Source: Clostridia bacterium
Lineage (GTDB): Bacteria > Bacillota > Sulfobacillia > SLMV01
NCBI GenBank assembly: GCA_003551365.1
Contig: PUMM01000194.1
Span: 1-33,030 of the forward strand
Reading direction: 5' to 3'
Length of the DNA: 33,030 nt
The position numbers were made by a program, and so were the translations under genes. Positions 1-8,828 of the stretch are shown here, piece after piece; positions within the stretch are counted from its first letter, which is position 1; every line of letters begins with the position of its first letter. The notes below the pieces were generated by a model, which was given only the letters and a program-made list of their open reading frames with translations, searched no databases and was not told the DNA's origin.

Positions 1-215
1 TCAACCCCTTCGCCCAGATGGCCGTTGACAGCCCCAAACACCAGGGGTTCCCGGCTGCGCGGATACCAGGTCTGACACTGTACCCGCCGACAGAAGGAGG
101 GGTGATTCACTCCCGCAGCTGCCAGATCATGAGTATTGCCGGGGACAGCCGGATGTGACTGATGCGGAACCAGGACCGGGACGAGCGCAGCGCACCGGAC
201 AGCTGCCGGCGGCAC
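1..215 (-). CDS. possible partial ORF running off the left edge
   Basis: After the activase stop, the same minus-strand frame stays open for about 80 codons to the window edge. A GTG at 215 has a GGAGAG ribosome-site-like sequence 5 nt upstream. The deduced peptide contains THDLAAAGVNHPSFCRR and later EPLVFGAVNGHLGEGV. GC at third positions in the last 36 codons is high, as in neighbouring genes. I do not recognise a family, and the N-terminal part is rich in Ala, Val and Pro and may be non-coding. The 43-nt gap to the activase would fit co-transcription. Confidence 0.3.
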   Translation of the reverse strand, partial: MPPAAVRCAALVPVLVPHQSHPAVPGNTHDLAAAGVNHPSFCRRVQCQTWYPRSREPLVFGAVNGHLGEGV

Positions 216-257
216 ATGTTCTCTCCGGCGGACGATGCGTGCGCCAAAGCCAGGTCA

Positions 258-3200
258 TCAATTGTCCGCGGCCCGGGCCTTTCGCTGCCGGCGTCGTTGT
301 TTCGCCTGATACACCAGCCCCTGTATCAGTTCCTCGCGGCTGGGATTGTCGGTACCGTCATAATAGGTGGCAACCATGGGAAGATTCAGATCACGCCTGA
401 GCACTCCCATCTGTGCCTCCACCACCGAACCAGGCATGCAGGTAAAGGGCGCAACAAACACCGCTCCATCTACATTACCCCGCTCAGCCAGGGCGCAGGT
501 TCGTCCCACAGTCATGGGTGGTTCACCGCCGTAGTGAGCAGATATGTACTTCCTGGCGTGTGCGCGGATCTCCTCGGGAGTAGGCTCATGATCTTCAGCC
601 AGCGCCTCGGCCGCACCCCAGATTCTGCTCTCCTCGCGGTGGGCCAGCCGGTGCAGGCTTTTAAACCCCCAGCTGCGCAGCAGCGCACCTATCTCCCGGT
701 TGCTGGCAAACAGATTGCGCGACTCCTCGTAGTTGATGTAGCCGGTGTACATAAATACCTCGCTGGCCGGAGATAGAGTCACTTCACCCCCTGCCGCCTC
801 GATCTTGCGAATCACATCCTGGTTGCAGCGGTCATCGAGGCGAACGTAAAACTCTCCAGCAACCACGATCCGCGGACGATCCTCGTCCTGCGTGGGAACG
901 GCAGCAAAGTCCTCCGCCGCATCACGAACCAGCCGCTCGAAGTCCTTGAGATGCGCGCCGGTAAGCGCATCCGTCACCCGGATACGCCTGCGGCGCAGGA
1001 AGTCAGTGAGGCGGGCACAGTGTTTGTCAAACACCTCGTCACTCCGCCCCTGCTCCAGCTCGTAGGGTCGCGTACGGTGCAGCAGACTGTACATGGCATC
1101 AAGGGCGATGGAGCCATCGAACAGACCCACGGCAAAACCAAGTCCCAGGTGGCGAATCATATCAAACAGCTCAGCGGCGTAGACTTTCGCCTCGCCGCAT
1201 CCCGCCTGGTTGAGTAGTAGCGACTGGGCGGGGGCATACATTCCGTAACGGCAAGGTCCGCAGGCCCATCCCTGGAAGAACACCACGTCATCGAGATCAT
1301 CATCCGAGCCCTGCACATACGCGAAGATGTCCTGCACATTCTGGATCATGGGTAGGCATTCCTCGCCATTGCAGTACCTCTTGGCTATTGTCAGATCGCT
1401 ATCCTCGCTACGGGGAAGCACTTCCGCGTCCACTCCGTGACTTTGCATGGCGGCCTCAAACATATAGGCGTGGTGCGAAAGCTGGGGTATGAGCACCTTC
1501 TTCTCCCGCAGGCGCTCGGGGGGCAAAGTGCGCGCCGAAAGAAACGATGGCTGGCTGTGGTCGCTTCGCGACAGGCACGTATTGCGAAAGGCCTCCAGAC
1601 GCGTGATCATCCCCGCCGGAGCAGTGTGCTCATCCATGGTGAGGCGAAGGCTGGGCGAAAGATGCCGGAGAAAATGCCGCAACATGGCATTCGGACCACA
1701 CTTGAATGGATCCTGCAGCACAGTATGCAGCTGTGGCAGACCGTGCAGATGACGCCTTCTGTTCAGGTAGGATACCGCATGAGCCGCGGCCAACATTCTC
1801 TGCAGCTGCGCCGAATACATGTTGTCGGCCTTGCGCAGCACATCCAGGAAATCGGCGGCAAACTCCTCGCGATCTCCCAGGAGGCGGGATTCAATGCGGC
1901 CCTCGTACCAGCCGCGCACATAGGCCAACAGATACTCCTGCGGCACCGCCACCACTCCACGCTGACTTGCGTAGTGCAGCGATCCCTTGGACACCTCGTC
2001 GTCGTAGATTGTGTAGGGGCGGCCGAGGAATACGCCGGCAATCGTGTCTTCCGTGCAGTATTCCGGCAGATTCTCCACTACCTCAACGCTCTGCTGTTCC
2101 AGGGTCTGCTCGAAGGATTCCAGCGCCTGGTAGCCGGCCTCCACCGCTTCTTGCAGACGGGACTCTTTGAACTGATCCCCCAGTAGGTGGCGGGCGACAT
2201 CCCGAAGCTGATTGCGAATCATACGCCGACCCTGGCGATAATTGAGCTGCGCGTACAACACCCGATCCTCATCTATATCCAGCGAGCTGACCGCAGTGCC
2301 CCACATAGTCTGCAGTAGAGGACAGCCGAAACTGCGCGGCCAGTCTTCTGCCCATGGCAGGGCCTCTAGCGTCACCACATCGGGGACAAATATGTAGTCC
2401 ACCGCGGAATCCACCAGCTCCTTGTAGTGACCAACGATGACCTCCATCGGGTAGCACATCTCTGAGTCAAGATTACGTTTGCCTTCCTCCAACGTCTCCT
2501 CTGACGTTTCGGAGGAAAGAACCACCCGCGCCCCAATCTTGCGGAAGAAAGCCGCCCAGAAGGGATAGAGAGAGAAGAACAGCCCACTCCGCGCCAGGCC
2601 GACAGTGGGTCCATCCCGTCGGGGCTCACCTGCCGCCTCGTAGAAGGCCTCATTGCGCGGCGCAACGTAGTCGGGGAGGTGGGCATACTGCGATGCCCTC
2701 TTCTTCTCCAGACCAGAGAAGCGTCCGCAGCGATCGCCATACAGGAAATGGCTGCCGTCGGAGAAGCTGATGACGTCCAGAGTGCAATTGTGTTCGTGCT
2801 CGCAATCCGCCTGGCACTTGCGCTGCTGCTGCTCGAATTCATTTAGCTCCCGCAGGTCGCGCAGCTCATAGTCCCCCTCCAGACCCAACTCAGCGAAATT
2901 TTTGGCCATGAGCGCACTGCCAAGGGCTCCAGACAGTTCCGGCGAGGAAGGCACCGAAATATCCTTGTCCACCTCGGCGGCAAAAGCGGCCGCCAGAGCA
3001 TGATTCTTGGCCGTGGCCCCCGTGAAAACCACGGTCCCCTCCATAGGTCGATTCTCCGCCGTCTTGCTCACATAGTTGCGGGCCGATGAGTAGGCCAGGC
3101 TGGCTATCTGCGAGGGAAATGGCAGCCCCTGCGAGGCGGCAGCTGCCAGCGCCGACTGCGAGAGGAGGGTACAGGTGTCGCCCAGATCGATCGCATAGCT

Positions 3201-4631
3201 GGCATCAAAGGCGGTGTCGGAAAATTCACCCTTAATGTCAACCCCCAGGAGTCCGGCCAGGTTCTCCAGGAATGTCCCGGTCCCGGCAGCGCAGACGGGG
3301 TTCATGTTGTAATCGTGCAGCGACCCATCATTGAGCTGCAGGAACTTGGAATCCTCACCGCCAATCTCAATGACCGATAGCGTACCCTCCGAACCGTACA
3401 TGTACTTGATACCCTCTGCCTGACACGTAATCTCGTCCACGGCGTACTGGGCATTGAGAATCTTCTGCGACAGAAATCGTCCCGAGCCGGTAGTGCAGGC
3501 CACAAACTCCGAATCCTCCACCTGCTCCCCGTACTGTTCCCGTACCTCACGCATGAGCTCGAGCACCTGGAGGGCCGGGCGACCTGCCGTTGGCAGGTAG
3601 ACTCCGCCGATGTATTGACCTTCGCGGTCGAGCAGCACGCACTTGGTCGAAACCGAGCCGCAGTCCACTCCCAGGTAGACCCGGCTGGTGTCCAGGTCAT
3701 CGCCCTGACTGAGCTCCGGCATGTAATCCACATACTCGGGCTCCAGGGAAGGCAGGGGATGGCGCGGCACATAATCCCGGTTCAGTATGCCGGCAAAATC
3801 CAGGCGGCAAAGACGCCGCAAATCCGTGCTGCGGGAGGCGCCAAGTGCCAACAGGTATTCGTGATTATCCGGAACTGCAATGTCCACATCCTCCCCGCAG
3901 TACTCCTGCAGGTACTTGAGGACCGCTCGGTTGTTGGCCACTCCTCCCACAGCCAGGACTCTGTCCCTCTCCATCACCTTGTTCTGAGTTATGGTAACCA
4001 CGACCATCTCCGCCAGGGTCTTCGCCAAACCCGCAGCAACCGAACCCTGCGTGGCTCCCTCGTTGATGGCGTGAGTCATGTCAGACTTCGCAAAGACGGC
4101 ACACCGACCGGAAATCTTTATGGGCGACCCGGACTCGACGGCGAGATCGGCCAGTTCCTGATCATCGTATCCGAGACGGGTGGCCTGCTGATACCAGAAG
4201 GCACCACTACCGGCCGCACACTGACCATTGCGGTTGAAGAAATCGATATTGCCTTCCGGTCCCAGCTCCACATAATAGATGTTCTCGTGTCCCAGGGACA
4301 GCACCGCATCGCCCTGGGCCTCGCCGCCCGCCAGGCCCTCTGCCAGAGCCTCGATCTCCAGGGTGGGACTCAGCCCCACCTCTCCCGCCAACAGATAGGC
4401 ATTGGCGCCGGTCACGCCAAAGCGGACCTCTCTCTCCCAGTCCTCCTCATCCAGGAGCTCTTCGAGACACCTCCTGGCACTCTCTACGGGGCGCCCGGCG
4501 GTGGGCACTGTCACGCGACGGACATCCTCACCCTCCGCGCGAACTGCCTTGATTGCAAAAGTTCCCATGTCCAGACCAACCCCCACACCCGTGGGGGCAC
4601 TCCGGACAGGTGCGCCATTATGTGAAGGCAA
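258..4631 (-). CDS. giant acyl-CoA dehydratase activase (BadF/BadG/BcrA/BcrD ATPase, duplicated, plus DUF2229-type region)
   Basis: This protein of about 1457 aa belongs to the activators of 2-hydroxyacyl-CoA dehydratases and benzoyl-CoA reductases, which couple ATP hydrolysis to one-electron transfer from a [4Fe-4S] cluster. It carries two successive ASKHA-fold ATPase domains. The first starts with GVGLDMGTFAIKAV and has the cluster-type cysteines in GQCAAGSGAF and GRCAVFAKSD. The second starts with YLGVDCGSVSTKCVLLD and has NPVCAAGTGTF and GDTCTLLSQS. The C-terminal half resembles DUF2229 and HgdB-like modules, with conserved-looking EMCYPMEVIVGH, NGEECLPMIQN and QGWACGPCRYGMY. The frame opens at 4739, but I place the start at TTG 4631 because GGGAGGAG lies 9 nt upstream and the upstream residues do not resemble the family. 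A promoter candidate lies at 4753-4781. No dehydratase alpha/beta subunits are nearby, so the partner is unknown. The family is sure; the start is less so. Confidence 0.93.
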   Translation of the reverse strand: MPSHNGAPVRSAPTGVGVGLDMGTFAIKAVRAEGEDVRRVTVPTAGRPVESARRCLEELLDEEDWEREVRFGVTGANAYLLAGEVGLSPTLEIEALAEGLAGGEAQGDAVLSLGHENIYYVELGPEGNIDFFNRNGQCAAGSGAFWYQQATRLGYDDQELADLAVESGSPIKISGRCAVFAKSDMTHAINEGATQGSVAAGLAKTLAEMVVVTITQNKVMERDRVLAVGGVANNRAVLKYLQEYCGEDVDIAVPDNHEYLLALGASRSTDLRRLCRLDFAGILNRDYVPRHPLPSLEPEYVDYMPELSQGDDLDTSRVYLGVDCGSVSTKCVLLDREGQYIGGVYLPTAGRPALQVLELMREVREQYGEQVEDSEFVACTTGSGRFLSQKILNAQYAVDEITCQAEGIKYMYGSEGTLSVIEIGGEDSKFLQLNDGSLHDYNMNPVCAAGTGTFLENLAGLLGVDIKGEFSDTAFDASYAIDLGDTCTLLSQSALAAAASQGLPFPSQIASLAYSSARNYVSKTAENRPMEGTVVFTGATAKNHALAAAFAAEVDKDISVPSSPELSGALGSALMAKNFAELGLEGDYELRDLRELNEFEQQQRKCQADCEHEHNCTLDVISFSDGSHFLYGDRCGRFSGLEKKRASQYAHLPDYVAPRNEAFYEAAGEPRRDGPTVGLARSGLFFSLYPFWAAFFRKIGARVVLSSETSEETLEEGKRNLDSEMCYPMEVIVGHYKELVDSAVDYIFVPDVVTLEALPWAEDWPRSFGCPLLQTMWGTAVSSLDIDEDRVLYAQLNYRQGRRMIRNQLRDVARHLLGDQFKESRLQEAVEAGYQALESFEQTLEQQSVEVVENLPEYCTEDTIAGVFLGRPYTIYDDEVSKGSLHYASQRGVVAVPQEYLLAYVRGWYEGRIESRLLGDREEFAADFLDVLRKADNMYSAQLQRMLAAAHAVSYLNRRRHLHGLPQLHTVLQDPFKCGPNAMLRHFLRHLSPSLRLTMDEHTAPAGMITRLEAFRNTCLSRSDHSQPSFLSARTLPPERLREKKVLIPQLSHHAYMFEAAMQSHGVDAEVLPRSEDSDLTIAKRYCNGEECLPMIQNVQDIFAYVQGSDDDLDDVVFFQGWACGPCRYGMYAPAQSLLLNQAGCGEAKVYAAELFDMIRHLGLGFAVGLFDGSIALDAMYSLLHRTRPYELEQGRSDEVFDKHCARLTDFLRRRRIRVTDALTGAHLKDFERLVRDAAEDFAAVPTQDEDRPRIVVAGEFYVRLDDRCNQDVIRKIEAAGGEVTLSPASEVFMYTGYINYEESRNLFASNREIGALLRSWGFKSLHRLAHREESRIWGAAEALAEDHEPTPEEIRAHARKYISAHYGGEPPMTVGRTCALAERGNVDGAVFVAPFTCMPGSVVEAQMGVLRRDLNLPMVATYYDGTDNPSREELIQGLVYQAKQRRRQRKARAADN

Positions 4632-4752
4632 TGGAATACACTCCTCCCTCATTCTTGCAGCATTCAGTGCACTGGAGAACATTTTGTATTCATGGAGGCC
4701 GAGCAATTCGCGCAGCTTCGGCTCAGCCAAGAAATACATCTACGGCAGTGTT

Positions 4753-4781
4753 AAGATAACGCTTTTCGCCACTGCATTCAA
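4753..4781 (-). promoter_or_regulatory. sigma-A-like promoter for the activase gene
   Basis: On the minus strand TTGAAT (4781-4776) and TATCTT (4758-4753) are separated by 17 nt. The predicted start near 4746 leaves a leader of about 115 nt before the proposed TTG start. That also argues against translation beginning at 4739, where there would be no room for a ribosome site. Confidence 0.45.
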
Positions 4782-4968
4782 GGTTGGGACAGCAAGCAGC
4801 CGCCCCACTGACGTCGATTGCGGCATCAGCCACCCGCAGCTTCGGCCCTGACAGGCGCACGGCTGGACAGCCGGTGTGTGCAATCGACAGATATTCCGTC
4901 CAGTCTTCCCGGCGACAGGGGAATGCTGACAGTTTTCGCGAATCTATAGAAAAAAGGGGGATGGTGCC

Positions 4969-5514
4969 GTGGCAAACAGATACCTGAGGAGGAAGAGGCG
5001 TAGGCTGCCGACGCACCATGCATTCACGGAAGCCGCATGGCTGGCAGTGATATCCGTCACCATGTTTCTCACTCCAGGTTACCTGCAGCTGGGGGGTGTT
5101 CCGGCGATGATGCTCGAGGGCGCCGGGTGGGTGGCACTGCTCGTGAGCACGGTTCGCGCCAGCGCCGAGATATGCAAGTCACTGCGGCTGCGATCACACC
5201 GCAGTCTGGTTTTTGGTCTGCTGGGTCTGATTCTGGCAGCGGCAGTACATGTGCTGCAGGAGGGTCTGATCATATCTGAATCCGGCATAACAAGTGCCCG
5301 AATCGCGACGCTACTTTTCCTCCTGTTGGGATCGGGTCTCATGGCCAACGGCATCTCTCTCCTAATAGAGCCCGACCCGAGCCAAAGAGAGGATAGATCG
5401 CTGCACCAATCAATGGAGCTGGCCAAGGCTGCAACCAGAATATCTCTCTTCGTGTTTCTTCTGACCTTCAACTCCTGCGCGGCAATCACACGGATACTGC
5501 TCTACCTGGTCTGA
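4969..5514 (+). CDS. uncharacterised four-helix membrane protein
   Basis: This 181-aa protein has a basic N-terminus (RYLRRKRRR, inside-positive) followed by hydrophobic segments at about residues 22-38, 45-62, 80-98 and 112-133, and a last one at about 157-180. I do not recognise a family. The GTG start has AAAAAGGGGG 8 nt upstream, so translation is well supported. It is divergent from the activase gene with a 230-nt gap. It could be an integral membrane protein of unknown function; nothing in the sequence ties it to the activase. Its end overlaps a possible decayed reading frame on the opposite strand. Confidence 0.65.
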   Translation: MANRYLRRKRRRLPTHHAFTEAAWLAVISVTMFLTPGYLQLGGVPAMMLEGAGWVALLVSTVRASAEICKSLRLRSHRSLVFGLLGLILAAAVHVLQEGLIISESGITSARIATLLFLLLGSGLMANGISLLIEPDPSQREDRSLHQSMELAKAATRISLFVFLLTFNSCAAITRILLYLV

Positions 5515-6063
5515 TCCCGTGAATCCAGCACCACGTCCGCGACCTCGCGGATCAGCCGAACGAAGCCGCTCTGGCTGACCTCCGGGGGTTGCCCGCACGA
5601 TCCGTTTCAGAGACTGCACTGCAACGATCGATACCCACCTGAACGATCAGATTGCACGCCCGGCAACACAAACGTTCATTCTCCTCGTTCGCTGCTTCTT
5701 CCCCACTCCACCCAGCCCATGTACCCTGCGAAAAGAGCGGCAGGGCCAGATGTGACCCGAGCATTGTACTTCAACGCAGCGGGCAGGAACGGGGCATTGC
5801 CACGATTGTGCACAATATACAGCCTGCCCCACAGCCGCCGCCCATACGGTGAACCGCGCCAAATCGGAGCGGAAAACCCCGGCTGAACAGCTGCCGGCAG
5901 ATGGCAGAAGGTGAGACAAGGAAGCAGTGGAAAGACACCCTCTCGGGATGAAGGAGATAAGTGCCCCCCGCAGAATCCCGCTTCTGAGCAGCCCCCCATC
6001 GCTGAGCAGGAAAGGCCCCTCCATACCCAGATCACGCACCACATCCTCTACCTGATCGGCCAC
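5502..6063 (-). pseudogene. possible decayed coding region in an 800-bp gap
   Basis: The stretch between the membrane protein and ytxH (5515-6332) has no intact gene. On the minus strand, coding-like peptide pieces occur in shifting frames. A GTG at 6063 starts VADQVEDVVRDLGMEGPFLL. A second frame reads RRLWGRLYIVHNRGNAPFL and stops at 5676. A third reads SLKRIVRATPGGQPE (from about 5616). After a shift near 5560 the last piece reads SGFVRLIREVADVVLDSRDQ and stops at 5502. This pattern suggests a gene broken by several frameshifts, but no family is recognisable and chance open frames are common in GC-rich DNA. Confidence 0.2.
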
Positions 6064-6235
6064 CCCGCAGCCTGAACACTATGTCGGTTGGTTTCCGGTG
6101 AGTTAGCCTGTCCCCCATGCCCCTACCCGCTCGCAATGTACAGGCACTCCCGCACCGCCATTCGTGCGATGACCCGGGATCCAAGCGCAGCCGAGCGCAA
6201 AACTGGGCCAGATATGGGCCCCACTGCGCATTCCG

Positions 6236-6278
6236 AATCGGAACCGATTTGACAGCGAGGTTTTCTTGTGACTAATAT
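6236..6278 (+). promoter_or_regulatory. sigma-A promoter with overlapping palindromic operator candidate
   Basis: TTGACA (6249-6254) and TAATAT (6273-6278) are separated by 18 nt and lie about 55 nt upstream of the ytxH-like start. A perfect palindrome, AATCGG-AA-CCGATT (6236-6249), abuts and shares one base with the -35 element, a typical place for a repressor or activator to bind. The regulator is not identifiable from the window. Confidence 0.6.
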
Positions 6279-6332
6279 GCTAGCCAGCCACATAATACGA
6301 AAATACACGATTGAATAGGGGGTCAAGCACTG

Positions 6333-6587
6333 ATGTGTGACAGAAAAGGATTGTTGTTTGGACTGTTTCTCGGGGGGCTCGCCGGTATGGTGGCAGGCAT
6401 GCTGTTGGCACCTGAACGGGGCGAAGATACCCGACAGAAGCTGCGTGAGCAGGCCCGCACCAGCGCCGAGGAATTTTCCGTGCGACTCAAGGACGGGGCG
6501 CAGGATTTTGTGCGCATGGCTCGTGACCGCACCCCCGGTGGCAGCGAGAGTGAGTATTCGGCCGGAGAACATGAGCTGGAGATCTAG
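6333..6587 (+). CDS. YtxH domain-containing small membrane protein
   Basis: This 84-aa protein starts with a single hydrophobic segment (GLLFGLFLGGLAGMVAGMLLAP, residues 6-27). This runs into the YtxH signature of a Gly-rich helix followed by APERGEDTRQKLREQARTSAEE, an amphipathic charged helix. Such proteins are small, membrane-anchored, general-stress-associated proteins of Bacillota and relatives with no defined biochemical role. The ATG has AGGGGG 10 nt upstream and the gene stands alone behind its own promoter. The tail (about residues 68-84) is acidic. Confidence 0.8.
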   Translation: MCDRKGLLFGLFLGGLAGMVAGMLLAPERGEDTRQKLREQARTSAEEFSVRLKDGAQDFVRMARDRTPGGSESEYSAGEHELEI

Positions 6588-7115
6588 TTTGCACTGGGAT
6601 AATGTGCGAATCACCGAGGAGCACCGAGGGAATGCGGAAAGGGATCTCGTCGACGGGGTGAGGCCCGCTCTTTCGCGGTACTCCCCCGTCCTACTCCACT
6701 TCCGGGACCACACCCAGTTATCTCCTGCGGGACACCAAAAACACCCGACCCTCTCCAGGTACAGGAGGCAGTCCTCCAATCTGGTCACCCCGGGATTGTG
6801 CATGACCATTGGTACGTGGTCAGCGTTTGCACGGTCACTGACACCACGTAGTACTATCGCCCGTTGGGGATTTCCCAGCACACGATGTCGCCCGACTCCC
6901 GCTGGACAGCACTATTGTGCATGATCACATTCTGCCTACTCATACTATATCGCGGCACTCCGGCCCCGACACTGGGGTGAAGGAAGACATGGATAATCGC
7001 CCCGCGTGGCAGAATGAAGCGGCAAGCTGGTGTGATTGGGCGCCACCTGATGTACAATAGTTCTGTGAAACGCAAAAAAACCTACAGAGGACTGGAGCGG
7101 AAGGTGGAGATCTGA
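6588..7115. other. 528-nt gap without a convincing gene; imperfect direct repeat
   Basis: No intact gene was found. The motif TTGTGCATGA(C/T)CA occurs twice, near 6797-6809 and 6914-6926. On the minus strand both copies fall in similar peptide contexts (NVIMHNSAVQRES and PMVMHNPGVTRLED) in different frames, which hints at decayed repeat-containing coding DNA. There is no clear terminator after ytxH. The last 60 nt contain the ribosome site of the next gene. Confidence 0.25.
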
Positions 7116-7688
7116 ATGGCTGCCGCCTGGCAGGCGTTAATTCTGGCCGTATCATCTACCCTGGATGACCTTGGAGTGGGCTTTTCCATCGGACTGCAGC
7201 GCAGGATCCCGCTCAGGGCTGCGGCCATTGTGGCCTCGCTCTCTGGCCTCACGATGATCGCGGGCATGGGGGCCGGACGAGCCATCAATGACCTGATCAC
7301 GGGGCGGATGACCAACTACCTCAGCGCAACTGTGTTCTTTGCCTTCGCCCTGTGGTTCATCCGGGAAGGGGCTAGAAACGCCAACCGGCGGTCCTCCACG
7401 GGCAACGAGGAGGCGGCAAGGAATCAGCCGGATCACCTGCAGCCGAGTGCTTCCATCCTCCTTGGACTCGGACTCGGCATAAACTCACTTGGTTTGGGCA
7501 TATCGGGCGGAATGGCCGGCTACCCTGCCGCGTTAACGACAGCGCTGACTGCCGCCACCAGTTTCCTGTTCATATGGTGCGGCGCACGCTTCGGTGCGAC
7601 GAACTGGGTCCGCAACCTGGTGGGAGGTTGGGGAGCCTATTGCTCCGCCGCGCTAATGGTGCTTCTGGGTATGCTGCAAATCATGTGA
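7116..7688 (+). CDS. YtaF/MntP-like integral membrane protein
   Basis: This 190-aa hydrophobic protein has two similar halves, each opening with a polar-acid-containing helix: SSTLDDLGVGFSIGLQ near residue 13 and LGLGLGINSLGLGISGGMAG near residue 115. This internal repeat resembles the YtaF sporulation membrane protein and the manganese exporter MntP, both in the LysE-like transporter superfamily. Conserved Asp residues remain in the first half (DD at 17-18), whereas the second half has Asn where MntP has Asp, so manganese export is doubtful. The ATG has GGTGGAG upstream. The length fits the family (about 190-210 aa). The substrate is unknown. Confidence 0.72.
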   Translation: MAAAWQALILAVSSTLDDLGVGFSIGLQRRIPLRAAAIVASLSGLTMIAGMGAGRAINDLITGRMTNYLSATVFFAFALWFIREGARNANRRSSTGNEEAARNQPDHLQPSASILLGLGLGINSLGLGISGGMAGYPAALTTALTAATSFLFIWCGARFGATNWVRNLVGGWGAYCSAALMVLLGMLQIM

Positions 7689-7759
7689 TGAACCGACAGG
7701 GTGAGCACAGCTATCTTCAGGTGCAGTGACCAAGGACAGCAAACGACTGGAGGGATACT

Positions 7760-8356
7760 TTGCCAGCCGACAGACTGGACAGGCAACTCGAATTCATTGT
7801 GGAGCTGGACAGCCTGAAGAGCATTCACCGCAAGACTCTCAAGATCTGTGAGCCGTCGTACGAAAACGACGCAGAACATTCCTGGCACCTGGCCGCCATG
7901 GCCGTCATTCTTCGCGAACACGCCGACGAACCCGTCGACCTGGCTCGCGTGCTGCAGATGGTGCTGATGCACGATGTAGTGGAAATAGATGCAGGCGACA
8001 CCTTTGCCTATGACGACGAGGCGGCTCATAGAGAGAAGGAGAGGCGGGAGGAACTGGCGGCAAAGAGGATCTTCGCCATACTGCCGGAAGACCAGGCGAG
8101 ACAGATGTATAATCTGTGGAGGGAGTTTGAGGCACGCGAGACACCGGAGGCGCGCTTTGCTGCCGCCCTGGACCGCCTGCAGCCGCTGCTGCACAATTAT
8201 CTCACGCGCGGCACTGCCTGGCGCGATCACGGCATAACCGCCGAGCAGGTCCTCGAGCACAATTCACACATAGCAGAGGGATCGACATTTTTGTGGGAGT
8301 ACGTGCTGCGCATTATCCGGGACGCCGTTAGACGCGGATACCTACCAGAGAGCTGA
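7760..8356 (+). CDS. HD-domain phosphohydrolase (YfbR/5'-deoxynucleotidase-like)
   Basis: The 198-aa protein carries the metal-binding pattern of the HD family in order: AEHSWH (His40, His43), MHDVVEIDAGD (His71-Asp72, Glu75, Asp80), and the downstream AALDRLQPLLHN, where the second metal-ligand Asp sits. This is the layout of YfbR-like 5'-deoxynucleotidases and related nucleotide phosphohydrolases. The TTG start at 7760 is supported by GGAGGGA 5 nt upstream. It follows the YtaF-like gene by 71 nt and may be co-transcribed with it. The substrate is inferred from the family only; a deoxynucleoside monophosphate is the best guess. Confidence 0.9.
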   Translation: MPADRLDRQLEFIVELDSLKSIHRKTLKICEPSYENDAEHSWHLAAMAVILREHADEPVDLARVLQMVLMHDVVEIDAGDTFAYDDEAAHREKERREELAAKRIFAILPEDQARQMYNLWREFEARETPEARFAAALDRLQPLLHNYLTRGTAWRDHGITAEQVLEHNSHIAEGSTFLWEYVLRIIRDAVRRGYLPES

Positions 8357-8828
8357 GGCGGTATGAATCGGCTCGGCCAAAATCTTTCCGTCGGAAGTCG
8401 GGGCATATGGTGGGACGCCGGCTTCCTCCCGGCGAATCAGCATCCGGGGAAAGAGCGGACGCCTACTGACATGTTACCGGAGCATCCCGGTGAACATCCC
8501 CGGTCTGACCGGGTTGGCTGGACGGACCATGGGGCCCGCTCTGCGACAACCTCCATTCCGGGCATGGCGCCGCGATCTCGGCCGCCTCTGCCCGGTGATT
8601 CATCCGGACTGGCCCCCTCCGCCGCTGCACAACAGATCAGCCCTGGGGCATCAGTCTCACTGCCCACCTCTCCGCCGCCGATAGTCCCGGGCGGCCTAAC
8701 TCCCGACATAGAAGCGGTAGGCCTGGCTATCCCGGTGACCTGACCGGTTACCTGCAATCGATGCCATCATGTTGTATGTTGCCTCCTGCGCCCACCCATC
8801 TGACTCCTGCATCTGAACCTGCAGTAGT
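8357..8828. terminator. 472-nt convergent gap rich in GC hairpins
   Basis: This lies between the convergent HD gene and alanine racemase gene. Several perfect short hairpins are seen: CGCCGG-7 nt-CCGGCG (8416-8434), ACCGG-6 nt-CCGGT (8476-8491) and CCCGGT-CTG-ACCGGG (8499-8513). None has a T-run, so they are not classic intrinsic terminators, but the position suggests transcription-end structures for both genes. No gene is credible here; the open frames are Pro/Ser/Gly-rich shadows. Confidence 0.35.

Noticed and set aside
162-776. Plus-strand open frames across the activase
   Set aside because: They lie antisense to a gene with clear domain motifs, have no family resemblance and are expected shadows in GC-rich DNA.
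8363-8743. 126-aa plus-strand ORF after the HD gene
   Set aside because: Very rich in Pro, Ser and Gly, no ribosome site of quality, overlaps several hairpins; looks like non-coding convergent spacer.
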